Below, piece by piece: positions 8,683-15,016 of a stretch of DNA of 15,469 nucleotides. The stretch's first letter is position 1. Each line of letters opens with the position of its first letter. The notes beneath the pieces are model-generated. The model ran no database searches, was not told the DNA's origin, and saw only the letters and a program-made list of their open reading frames with translations. A program made the translations under genes and the position numbers. Origin of the DNA: Candidatus Melainabacteria bacterium GWA2_34_9 (lineage in GTDB: Bacteria > Cyanobacteriota > Vampirovibrionia > Gastranaerophilales > UBA9971); NCBI GenBank assembly GCA_001784535.1, contig MFRJ01000019.1, positions 1 through 15,469 of the forward strand, written 5' to 3'.

Positions 8683-10905
8683 TTACTGCTGATTATAATT
8701 TGGCTGTTGATATTGTGTTGGAGCTTGTTGGGGTGGTTGCTGATATGCTCCATTTTGTTGCGGTTGCTGATATTGCTGCTGTTGCTTCTGTATTCTTTGA
8801 TATCTTTTTTCATAATCATTTTCATCCGGCACATAAGTTCTCGGTGGAAGTTTAACTTCAGTATTTTTAGGATGATCTTCAACTTTTTTCTGATAGTTTC
8901 TTGTTTTATATTTTTGTCCTTTATTAGCACCCGGGTTTTTAGCCAATTCGTTGAGTTTATCTTTTTTTGCTTTTTCTTTTAATTTCGCGTCTTCCAATTT
9001 TTTCATTTCCATATCAGGAATTGGGAAAGTTTCAGCAGGAATATTTCTAACTTTATAATATTCTGTGCTGAATTTATTCCATAAAATAGCGCAATTACTA
9101 CTAAATACTCCGCCTAAAGCCTGATTTTCATCGTTACCCATCCATATTACAGTAGCTGTATCCGGAGTGTATCCATTGAACCAGATATCTTTTACACTAT
9201 CGGTAGTTCCTGTTTTACCTGCAACTTGCCTGCCTTCTAATTTGGCTGACCTTCCTGTACCTTTTTCAACTACATCCACGAGGATTGAGTTCAATTGTCT
9301 TACGGGCTGTGAACTTACAACCCTAATAGGAGTATTAGTCGATATTTCAAGTACATTTCCTTTATTATCTTTAATGTATCTTATTGCTACAGGTTCAATA
9401 TAAACTCCATCACGGGCAAGTGTACTGTATGCAGTTGCTACTTCTAGAGGCGTGATTTCCGAAGAGCCTAACACCATTGAAAAACCTCTTCTTATATAGC
9501 TTTTTATTCCTAACAATCTGGCTGTTTCAATTATTTTATCAACTCCGACTTTTAATGAAACTCTAACTGTAGGTGTATTTCTAGAAAGAGTTAAAGCTTT
9601 TCTTACAGTCATTTTTCCCATATATTTACCGTCCCAGTTGTGCGGGCACCATACATTCCACTTTGTACGATAAGCAACAGGCGCATCAAAAATTGTAGAA
9701 TCAGGATTAATAACTCCTAACCTTAATCCAGTCAAGTAAACAACGGGCTTGAATCCTGACCCGACAGGTCTTTTTGCCAAGACTGCCCTGTTAAACTGAC
9801 TCTTTTTAAAGTCAACTCCTCCGACAAGCGCCTGAATATAACCATTTTTTACATTGATGGAAACCAGCGCTCCTTCTCTAACCCCGCTGCCTCTTACGGA
9901 TTTTACACCTTCATTAATGGTTTTTTCTGCTATTTGCTGAACTTGCGGATCCAAAGTAGTATAAACATTTAATCCGCCTCTTCTTACAATATTATCGCCA
10001 TATCTTTTCCTTAGCAGATAAGACACATAGTCAACAAAATAAATATATTTCGCATAAGCAAACTTTCTCGGAGCAAGTTTAAGAGGTCCCGCATATGCCT
10101 TATCTTTTTGATTTTTAGTTATATAGCCGAATTCAACCATTTTACTCAGCACTATCAACTGTCTTTTTTTTGTTTCTTTCATATTGCTATAAGGAGAATA
10201 AAGCTCAGGAGCCTTAATCAACCCTGCAAGAATAGCAGACTCCGACAAATTAAGGTCTTTGGCTGATTTTTTAAAATATCGCCTTGCTCCTTTTTCAATC
10301 CCATAAGCCTGATTTCCCCAATAAATCTGGTTTAAATATTTCTCCAAAATTTCATGTTTTGAATAAGCCATTTCAACTTTTACAGAAAGAATCGCTTCTA
10401 AAAACTTTCTTTTCATAGATCTCTCCGGAGTTAAAAAAGAATTTTTAACAAGCTGCTGGGTTAATGTACTACCGCCCTGAATTGAGTCTTTATGCAAAAG
10501 ATTATTATAAAGAGCCCTGACTGTACCCATTAAGTCAATTCCGCTGTGATTGTAAAATCTGTTGTCTTCTATAGAAATAACAGCGTTTTGCAAATGTGGT
10601 GAAATTTTGTTAAGAGGCACGGAAATTCTGTCTTCATCAGCATGGATACTTGCAACAAGATTATCATTTTTATCAAAAATCTGTGTTGACTGGTCAGGAG
10701 CATACATTTCCAAAAGTGAAACATCCGGAAGTTCTGATAAAATTTTAAACAAATAAACAGTTACTACAAAACTCATCAACATTATCAGAAGACCTGCAAA
10801 CATAAAAGTTCTTTTAAATGCAGATCTAAACAATTCTGATCTTTCAAGGTCAGTTTTGGTAAGTTTATCTATATTATAAAGATTATTTATCGGTCGATTT
10901 TTCAT
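8683..10905 (-). CDS. Class A penicillin-binding protein (PBP1A-type transglycosylase/transpeptidase)
   Basis: Bifunctional peptidoglycan synthase of 740 residues. A membrane anchor lies at about 33–54. The GT51 glycosyltransferase domain follows, with EDNRFYNHSGID (catalytic Glu113), GGSTLTQQLVKN (144–155), KRKFLE (165–170) and EILEKYLNQIYWG (185–197). The transpeptidase domain shows RPVGSGFKP (Ser383 and Lys386), SRN (441–443) and KTGT (564–567). After about residue 635 comes a Lys-rich segment, then a Gln/Pro-rich tail (about 708–740). AAGGA just upstream of the ATG at 10905 supports the start. It is the first gene of the leftward envelope block, with an extended -10 promoter about 60 nt upstream. 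The catalytic domains are complete; the low-complexity C-terminus is unusual. The name is by family (PBP1A/ponA-like). Confidence 0.95.
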   Translation of the reverse strand: MKNRPINNLYNIDKLTKTDLERSELFRSAFKRTFMFAGLLIMLMSFVVTVYLFKILSELPDVSLLEMYAPDQSTQIFDKNDNLVASIHADEDRISVPLNKISPHLQNAVISIEDNRFYNHSGIDLMGTVRALYNNLLHKDSIQGGSTLTQQLVKNSFLTPERSMKRKFLEAILSVKVEMAYSKHEILEKYLNQIYWGNQAYGIEKGARRYFKKSAKDLNLSESAILAGLIKAPELYSPYSNMKETKKRQLIVLSKMVEFGYITKNQKDKAYAGPLKLAPRKFAYAKYIYFVDYVSYLLRKRYGDNIVRRGGLNVYTTLDPQVQQIAEKTINEGVKSVRGSGVREGALVSINVKNGYIQALVGGVDFKKSQFNRAVLAKRPVGSGFKPVVYLTGLRLGVINPDSTIFDAPVAYRTKWNVWCPHNWDGKYMGKMTVRKALTLSRNTPTVRVSLKVGVDKIIETARLLGIKSYIRRGFSMVLGSSEITPLEVATAYSTLARDGVYIEPVAIRYIKDNKGNVLEISTNTPIRVVSSQPVRQLNSILVDVVEKGTGRSAKLEGRQVAGKTGTTDSVKDIWFNGYTPDTATVIWMGNDENQALGGVFSSNCAILWNKFSTEYYKVRNIPAETFPIPDMEMKKLEDAKLKEKAKKDKLNELAKNPGANKGQKYKTRNYQKKVEDHPKNTEVKLPPRTYVPDENDYEKRYQRIQKQQQQYQQPQQNGAYQQPPQQAPTQYQQPNYNQQ
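8686..8782 (-). repeat. Gln/Pro-rich low-complexity C-terminal tail of the PBP
   Basis: The last 33 or so codons of the PBP gene are dominated by glutamine, with proline, tyrosine and asparagine (for example QKQQQQYQQPQQNGAYQQP). At DNA level this gives CAG/CAA-type repetition that is prone to length change by slippage. It lies outside both catalytic domains. Confidence 0.75.
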
Positions 10906-10961
10906 TTATTCCTTGTTTTAAAATTATTTTTAAGATTTTTAAATTTATATTTTGGATTCAT

Positions 10962-10970
10962 TTTATACCA
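10962..10970 (-). promoter_or_regulatory. Candidate extended -10 promoter of the PBP operon
   Basis: The minus strand reads TGG followed by TATAAA, which is an extended -10 (TGn plus a five-of-six -10). No -35 match is present at 16–18 nt. Transcription would start near 10955, leaving a leader of about 50 nt before the PBP start codon. Confidence 0.45.
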
Positions 10971-10998
10971 CTTATTATTTCTGAGAATGAGTCTATGA

Positions 10999-11015
10999 GG
11001 TATACCCGACCGGTA
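10999..11015. promoter_or_regulatory. GC-rich palindromic patch upstream of the PBP promoter
   Basis: GGTATACC (10999–11006) is an 8-bp perfect palindrome. ACCGGT (11009–11014) is a second one three bases away, and together they form an island of high GC in an AT-rich gap. The patch would sit at roughly -45 to -60 from the predicted PBP transcription start, where activators commonly bind. Protein binding is an inference. Confidence 0.35.
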
Positions 11016-11103
11016 GTTTTTAAAATAATTGATTTTTAAACAATGAAAAAACTTAAATTTCAATCAAAAAGCATATAATTTTAGCCATGTATGTAATTTA
11101 AAA

Positions 11104-11123
11104 ATTATTAAAAATTTAATAAT
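11104..11123. repeat. Perfect 9-bp inverted repeat in the intergenic region
   Basis: ATTATTAAA (11104–11112) and TTTAATAAT (11115–11123) are exact reverse complements separated by two A. All bases are A or T, so chance is a real alternative; it may be an operator or a melting-prone element. Confidence 0.35.
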
Positions 11124-11243
11124 CTATTATACAGTTACATTAAAAATCAATATTTAAGCTTACGCATAGATTTATCAATTTTTTAAAAAGATTTCTTGTA
11201 TAGCTTGATAATAGTATTTATGTTAATATGTACTTATATAAAC

Positions 11244-11275
11244 ATAAGTGTAGAAACAACACTTGTAATTTACAA
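11244..11275 (+). other. Small hairpins in the probable leader of the 50-codon gene
   Basis: AAGTGT (11246–11251) pairs with ACACTT (11259–11264) around a seven-base loop, and TTGTA (11263–11267) pairs with TACAA (11271–11275) immediately before the ribosome binding site. An alternative pairing, TTATGTT (11218–11224) with AACATAA (11241–11247), overlaps the first hairpin. The transcription start is not known, so it is unclear how much of this is transcribed. Confidence 0.35.
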
Positions 11276-11277
11276 AA

Positions 11278-11284
11278 AAGGAGG
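11278..11284 (+). promoter_or_regulatory. Consensus ribosome binding site of the 50-codon gene
   Basis: AAGGAGG ends nine bases before the ATG at 11294. It is the best ribosome binding site in the window and fixes the start, ruling out a longer frame from 11228. Confidence 0.85.
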
Positions 11285-11293
11285 CACTTAAAA

Positions 11294-11446
11294 ATGGCGA
11301 CCTTAGTGATTAGTAAAACAAAGAAAAAAACCGGTTTGAATGATGAATTTGAAAAATATCTTGATAAACAAAGGGGCTACACAACATTTAACGGTATAGA
11401 GGTTGCCAGATTCTCTTCTTACAAAAAGCTTTTAGGTCTTAAATAA
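11294..11446 (+). CDS. Orphan 50-residue basic protein, unrecognised
   Basis: A short gene with every sign of being real: a consensus AAGGAGG nine bases upstream, ordinary codon use and a strong intrinsic terminator 24 nt after the stop. The protein begins MATLVISKTKKK, has an acidic centre (NDEFEKYLDKQRGY, about 16–29) and ends in SSYKKLLGLK. It has nine lysines and two arginines against five acidic residues, so it is basic, with no cysteine, membrane segment or signal peptide. It could be a small nucleic-acid-binding or ribosome-associated protein, but nothing in the sequence proves that and I do not recognise a family. It stands alone, divergent from the PBP operon and convergent with the rny operon. 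A TTG-type -35 area (11196–11210) lies upstream, but I cannot assign a promoter confidently. Confidence 0.8.
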   Translation: MATLVISKTKKKTGLNDEFEKYLDKQRGYTTFNGIEVARFSSYKKLLGLK

Positions 11447-11470
11447 GTAATTTTATCAAATAATATATAG

Positions 11471-11502
11471 AAAAAGGAGAAAACTATGTTTTCTCCTTTT
11501 TT
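11471..11502. terminator. Bidirectional intrinsic terminator between the 50-codon gene and the PHP gene
   Basis: A 14-bp perfect stem, AAAAAGGAGAAAAC (11471–11484) with GTTTTCTCCTTTTT (11488–11501), closes a three-base loop. It has T-runs at the 3' side on both strands (11497–11502 on plus; the complement of 11471–11475 on minus). It lies between two convergent genes and can end both transcripts. Confidence 0.92.
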
Positions 11503-11520
11503 ATTTGTTTTATAGTTATA

Positions 11521-12387
11521 TTAATTAGCTGCTATTTCAAGGCGATTTTTTTCTTTTTTTAGCTCTGTTAATACCCACTCAGGCACATGGACTTTTCCCA
11601 GAACAAGTTGTCCGTTTGGTCTCGGTCCATGACAATCAGAACCGCCTGTCATAATTAACTTGTATTTTTCAGCTATACTTGAATAATATTCTATTATTGC
11701 AGGCGAATGTTTTCTATGATAAACCTCTATGCCCCTTAATCCATAATTCATGAGGTCTTTAATAAGTTCTTCAGCACCATCTAGATCACAAGGATGAGCC
11801 ACAACGGGAATTCCACCTGTTTCATAAATAGTTTCAACAGCTTCATGCGGAGAAACTGTTTTACGTTTTACATAAGTAGGCGCATTATCACAGATATATT
11901 TCCTGTAAGCTTCAATCATAGATGAAACTCCACCGGCATTCACTATAGCTCGCGCTATATGAGGCCTGCCAACACTACCGCCTTCTTTAACAAGTGAAGT
12001 TACATCCTCAAGTGTAATATTAATTTTGGCATCTTTTTTAAGGTTTTTAACAATTTCCATTGTCTGCTGAATTCTTGCATGCTGCTGATAAGCGATTAAA
12101 TCCTGCATTTCTTTATTAGCTGTATTTATATAATACCCAAGAACATGAACTTCTTGTTTTTCGTGCATTGTATTAATTTCAATCCCTGAAATAACTTCCA
12201 AAAGAGGTTTTCCTTCATCTTGTGAATGTTTTTCAGCATGACTTTTTGCATATTGATATGCAAGTATATTGTCATGATCCGTGATTGAAATAGCTGTCAA
12301 ACCTAAATCAACAGCAACATCAATAATCTCTTCCGGTGTAAGACTTCCATCAGAGTAGACGCTGTGGGTATGCAAATCTAGTCCCAA
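11521..12387 (-). CDS. PHP-domain phosphoesterase (RNase AM / YciV / TrpH-like)
   Basis: Metal-dependent phosphoesterase of 288 residues. PHP metal ligands are visible throughout: His6 and His8 (DLHTHS), Asp13, His39 (ITDHDN), Glu70 (GIEIN), His81 (VHVLGY), His143 (GRPHIARA), His198 (AHPCD), and Asp251 and His253 (GGSDCHG). The layout matches the RNase AM (YciV/TrpH) group rather than DNA polymerase or histidinol-phosphatase PHP proteins. Relatives remove nucleotides from RNA 5' ends or hydrolyse nucleoside 3',5'-bisphosphates. The start is TTG, with AAAGGA (12400–12395) seven bases before it; the ATG at 12403 is out of frame and meets a stop at its fourth codon. It is the last gene of the rny operon, 20 nt after the YmdB gene, and ends at a strong terminator. 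The substrate is inferred from family and neighbours. Confidence 0.9.
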   Translation of the reverse strand: MGLDLHTHSVYSDGSLTPEEIIDVAVDLGLTAISITDHDNILAYQYAKSHAEKHSQDEGKPLLEVISGIEINTMHEKQEVHVLGYYINTANKEMQDLIAYQQHARIQQTMEIVKNLKKDAKINITLEDVTSLVKEGGSVGRPHIARAIVNAGGVSSMIEAYRKYICDNAPTYVKRKTVSPHEAVETIYETGGIPVVAHPCDLDGAEELIKDLMNYGLRGIEVYHRKHSPAIIEYYSSIAEKYKLIMTGGSDCHGPRPNGQLVLGKVHVPEWVLTELKKEKNRLEIAAN

Positions 12388-12407
12388 TTTTTTATCCTTT
12401 CATAATA

Positions 12408-13217
12408 TCAATTACCTCTACTTAAACTAAATACTTCATTAATTCTTTTTATATTTAACGCATACCCTGTTTTCACGTTAATACTCAATTCAATCCCGTT
12501 TACCTGAACCTCATCATTAGGAGATACTTCAAATTTAACAGGCAAACATGTTGTCAGCCTTTTCACAGAGTCCTCGATTTCCATTCCTATAACACTATTA
12601 TAGGCGCCGCAAAACCCCACATCAGTAATATATGCCGCTCCGTGTTCTAAAATTCTTTCGTCTGCTGTTTGTATATGCGTATGCGTTCCAATAATTCCGC
12701 TTACAGATAATTTATCGGCTATATAACCGCACGAAATTTTTTCGGCTGTAGCTTCTGCGTGAATATCTATTAATATAACCGGTGTTTTATACTGAATTTT
12801 TTGAATCTCCGCCTTTAACATTTCCCAAGGAGGAGTTATCGGCGACATAAAAACTGTCCCCAGTATATTAATTACGCCCACTGATATACCTTCTGACAGT
12901 TTAAATATTTTTGAACCGATTCCGGGTGTCCCTTCAGGATAGTTTAATGGTCTAAGAAGCTTATCGGCATTGTATATAAAATTAAATATTTCTTTTTTGT
13001 CCCATATATGATTGCCTGAAGTCATAGCCCCAATGCCCATCTCATCAAGTTCATGATAATTTTTTTCTGTTAGTCCAAATCCGTGAGATGCGTTCTCTAC
13101 ATTAGCAATAACAAAATCATATTTATTCCCCGAATGTTCGAGAAACCGGGCAACACTTTGTCTGCCCGGTCTTCCGACTAAATCTCCCAAGAATAATATA
13201 TTTATATTCTCTTTCAT
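12408..13217 (-). CDS. ymdB: YmdB-family metallophosphoesterase (TIGR00282 type)
   Basis: A 269-residue calcineurin-like phosphoesterase collinear with Bacillus YmdB, which hydrolyses cyclic nucleotides in vitro and influences biofilm and motility decisions. Active-site residues are seen in FLGDLVGRPGR (Asp12), ANVENASHG (Glu41, Asn42), TSGNHIWD (Asn69, His70), IDIHAEATAEK (His153) and GTHTHIQTAD (His179, His181). Length is normal for the family. The ribosome binding site is weak (GAAG-like). It starts 25 nt after rny and is followed 20 nt later by the PHP gene, all in one direction. The recA–rny–ymdB order is also known from Bacillus. In vivo substrate unknown. Confidence 0.94.
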   Translation of the reverse strand: MKENINILFLGDLVGRPGRQSVARFLEHSGNKYDFVIANVENASHGFGLTEKNYHELDEMGIGAMTSGNHIWDKKEIFNFIYNADKLLRPLNYPEGTPGIGSKIFKLSEGISVGVINILGTVFMSPITPPWEMLKAEIQKIQYKTPVILIDIHAEATAEKISCGYIADKLSVSGIIGTHTHIQTADERILEHGAAYITDVGFCGAYNSVIGMEIEDSVKRLTTCLPVKFEVSPNDEVQVNGIELSINVKTGYALNIKRINEVFSLSRGN

Positions 13218-13242
13218 TTTTACTTCATATTTACTATTTTAA

Positions 13243-14763
13243 TTATTTCGCTATTTCTGTAGATCTGACTTCTCTCACTACTGTTACTCTTATCTGACCC
13301 GGATAATCCAGTTCAGTTTCTATTTTCTTGGCTATATCTCTTGCCAGTTTGCTTGCAGCTACATCATCAAACACTGTCGGCTGAACAAGTACTCTGATTT
13401 CCCTACCTGCCTGAACAGCAAAGGATCTTTTAATTCCTTCATAGCCTGTAGCAATTTCTTCGAGTTTTTTAATTCTCTTAATATAAATTTCAAGAGTATC
13501 ACGTCTTGCTCCAGGTCTGCCTGCGCTTAAAGCATCGGCAATTTTAACAAGCACAGCTTCTACAGAATTTGCTACCACGTCATCATGGTGAGCCTCTATA
13601 GCATGAATTATATCTTCTTTTTCGCCATAGCGTCTTGCAAAGTCTACACCAAGTTGAATATGAGTTCCTTCATGTGTTTGGTCAAGTGCCTTGCCGATAT
13701 CATGAAGTAATCCGGCTCTTTTGGCTACATCAATATTTGCACCAATTTCTGTAGCTAGCATTCCAGCTATATGTCCAACTTCTAATGAATGTTTTAGTAC
13801 GTTTTGACCATAGCTTGTTCTGTAAAGTAACCTACCTAAAGTTCTTACAGCTTCAGGATGGAGATTAATAACCCCAAGCTCATACGCTGCAGATTCACCT
13901 TCCTTGTACATCATTTCTTCAATTTCAGTTTTGGCTTTTTCAACCATATCTTCAATTCGTACAGGGTGAATTCTACCGTCAGTTATTAATTTTTCAAGTG
14001 CTACTTTAGCTATTTGCCGTCTTACTGGATCAAATGAAGATAAAACAACTGCTTCAGGAGTATCATCAATAATCAAGTCAACTCCTGTAAGTGTTTCTAG
14101 AGCACGGATATTTCTTCCTTCTCTACCTATAATTCTTCCCTTCATTTCATCGTTTGGAAGGTTTACTACAGATACGGTTGATTCAACAGCCTGATCTATA
14201 GCGCATCTTTGCATTGTTGTAGAAAGAATTTCGCGCGATTTTGAATTTGAAATTTCTTTAATATACGCTTCATTTTCTCGAATAAGCTGTGCTGCTTCAA
14301 GTTTCAACTCTTTTTCAAGTTGTTCCAGCAGTATTTTTTTGGCTTCTTCGCTTGTAAGCCCAGAAACTCTTTCCAATTCACGCGTTTGTTTTTCTACCAA
14401 CTCTGCTAAATAATCTTCTTTTTCGTACAATTCATCAAGTTTTTTTGCAAGCTCACTTTCTCTGTCAACAGAAGCCTGCATTTTGGTTTCCAATTTTTCT
14501 TCTTTCTCGAGCAATCTTTTTTCAAGTCTGCCGAGTTCTTGTCTTCTTTCACGAACTTCATTGTCAAATTCTTGTTTCTGACTGTGGAGTGTTTCTTTTG
14601 CAGAGATTAAAGCTTCTTTTTTCTGAAGTTTAATTTCTTCATCTGCGTCTTTAATCTTTCTTGCAGCTTCCTCGTTTATATTTTGAACCTTTTCGTTCAT
14701 GCTTTTTAGCTGTGCATACTGATAAACAGCGTACGCTAAAAGTAATACTGCAAGCACTGCCAA
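13243..14763 (-). CDS. rny: Ribonuclease Y
   Basis: Membrane-anchored endoribonuclease that starts mRNA decay in organisms lacking or supplementing RNase E. In order: an N-terminal membrane helix, a long charged coiled coil (about 20–180), a KH RNA-binding domain with the GxxG-type IIGREGRNIR (211–220), and an HD domain with KHSLEVGH (324–331) and the metal-binding HD pair in GLLHDIGKALD (351–361). The C-terminus PGQIRVTVVRE is typical. The coordinates use the only ordinary in-frame start, TTG at 14763, giving 506 residues. That start has no ribosome binding site and cuts into the membrane helix; the frame stays open to 14808, and the purine-rich AGAGG lies at 14807–14803. The protein may therefore begin at about 14793 on a rare ATC codon. 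It is the first gene of the rny–ymdB–PHP operon, about 250 nt after recA. Confidence 0.95.
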   Translation of the reverse strand: MAVLAVLLLAYAVYQYAQLKSMNEKVQNINEEAARKIKDADEEIKLQKKEALISAKETLHSQKQEFDNEVRERRQELGRLEKRLLEKEEKLETKMQASVDRESELAKKLDELYEKEDYLAELVEKQTRELERVSGLTSEEAKKILLEQLEKELKLEAAQLIRENEAYIKEISNSKSREILSTTMQRCAIDQAVESTVSVVNLPNDEMKGRIIGREGRNIRALETLTGVDLIIDDTPEAVVLSSFDPVRRQIAKVALEKLITDGRIHPVRIEDMVEKAKTEIEEMMYKEGESAAYELGVINLHPEAVRTLGRLLYRTSYGQNVLKHSLEVGHIAGMLATEIGANIDVAKRAGLLHDIGKALDQTHEGTHIQLGVDFARRYGEKEDIIHAIEAHHDDVVANSVEAVLVKIADALSAGRPGARRDTLEIYIKRIKKLEEIATGYEGIKRSFAVQAGREIRVLVQPTVFDDVAASKLARDIAKKIETELDYPGQIRVTVVREVRSTEIAK

Positions 14764-14802
14764 TACTATTGTAACAATACTAATGCTTTCGATTGTCCTA
14801 TA

Positions 14803-14807
14803 CCTCT
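14803..14807 (-). promoter_or_regulatory. Probable ribosome binding site of rny, 40 nt upstream of the TTG start
   Basis: Minus-strand AGAGG lies nine bases before an in-frame ATC codon (14793–14791) but about 40 nt before the TTG at 14763. No ATG, GTG or TTG in the right frame lies between. It suggests that rny starts upstream of 14763 on a non-standard codon. Confidence 0.45.
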
Positions 14808-14853
14808 TTTAATATATATAACTATAACTGATTTTAATTTGTTTGATGCTTAT

Positions 14854-14888
14854 TTAAAATCAAATCTTTATGGTGGATTTAATTTTAA
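14854..14888. repeat. Imperfect inverted repeat in the rny leader
   Basis: TTAAAAT-C-AAATC (14854–14866) pairs with GATTT-A-ATTTTAA (14876–14888): 12 pairs with one C/A mismatch and a nine-base loop. GATTTTAA at 14830–14837 could pair instead with the left arm (14854–14861), so two exclusive structures are possible. Only A/T-rich arms are involved. Confidence 0.4.
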
Positions 14889-14904
14889 TGCATTTTATTT
14901 TTAT

Positions 14905-14950
14905 GACTTAATTTCAATAAATCCAAACAATACAAGGATTTAATTAAGTC
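14905..14950 (-). other. 15-bp bulged stem-loop in the rny leader
   Basis: GACTTAATT (14905–14913) pairs with AATTAAGTC (14942–14950), and the inner AAATCC (14919–14924) pairs with GGATTT (14936–14941). This leaves a five-base bulge (14914–14918) and an 11-base loop. No T-run follows on either strand, so it is not an intrinsic terminator. If transcription starts near 14954, it forms the extreme 5' end of the rny mRNA. Confidence 0.55.
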
Positions 14951-14960
14951 GAGCAATATA

Positions 14961-14969
14961 ATTTTAGCA
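14961..14969 (-). promoter_or_regulatory. Candidate extended -10 promoter of the rny operon
   Basis: The minus strand reads TGC followed by TAAAAT (14966–14961), an extended -10 form. No -35 match is seen. Predicted transcription start is near 14954, about 50 nt after the recA stop codon. Confidence 0.35.
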
Positions 14970-15016
14970 CAATTAATGCTTATTAATATACTGCATTTAA
15001 ATAATTTTATATTTAC

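Larger units (their letters stand above)
10906..11293. other. 388-nt AT-rich divergent intergenic region
   Basis: No reading frame here looks like a gene. The left part holds a leftward extended -10 promoter (10962–10970) and a GC-rich palindromic patch (10999–11015). The middle holds a perfect 9-bp inverted repeat (11104–11123) and a rightward TATAAT (11074–11079) with no recognisable -35. The right part (11218–11284) has overlapping small inverted repeats and the ribosome binding site of the 50-codon gene. The rest is A/T tracts. Confidence 0.7.

Noticed and set aside
8676..8930. 84-codon open frame on the minus strand inside the PBP 3' end
   Set aside because: It overlaps the PBP tail in another frame, is K/N-rich by composition and has no ribosome binding site; a shadow of a low-complexity region.
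11228..11446. Longer version of the 50-codon gene starting at 11228
   Set aside because: The extra N-terminal codons cover the hairpins and the AAGGAGG itself; the start at 11294 has that ribosome binding site at the right distance.
11294..11446. The small gene as half of a toxin–antitoxin pair
   Set aside because: It is single, with no partner frame next to it, and is flanked by a terminator and a long intergenic region.
14976..14997. AATGC/GCATT pair after recA as a terminator
   Set aside because: A five-pair stem with a large loop and no T-run; no convincing recA terminator was found.
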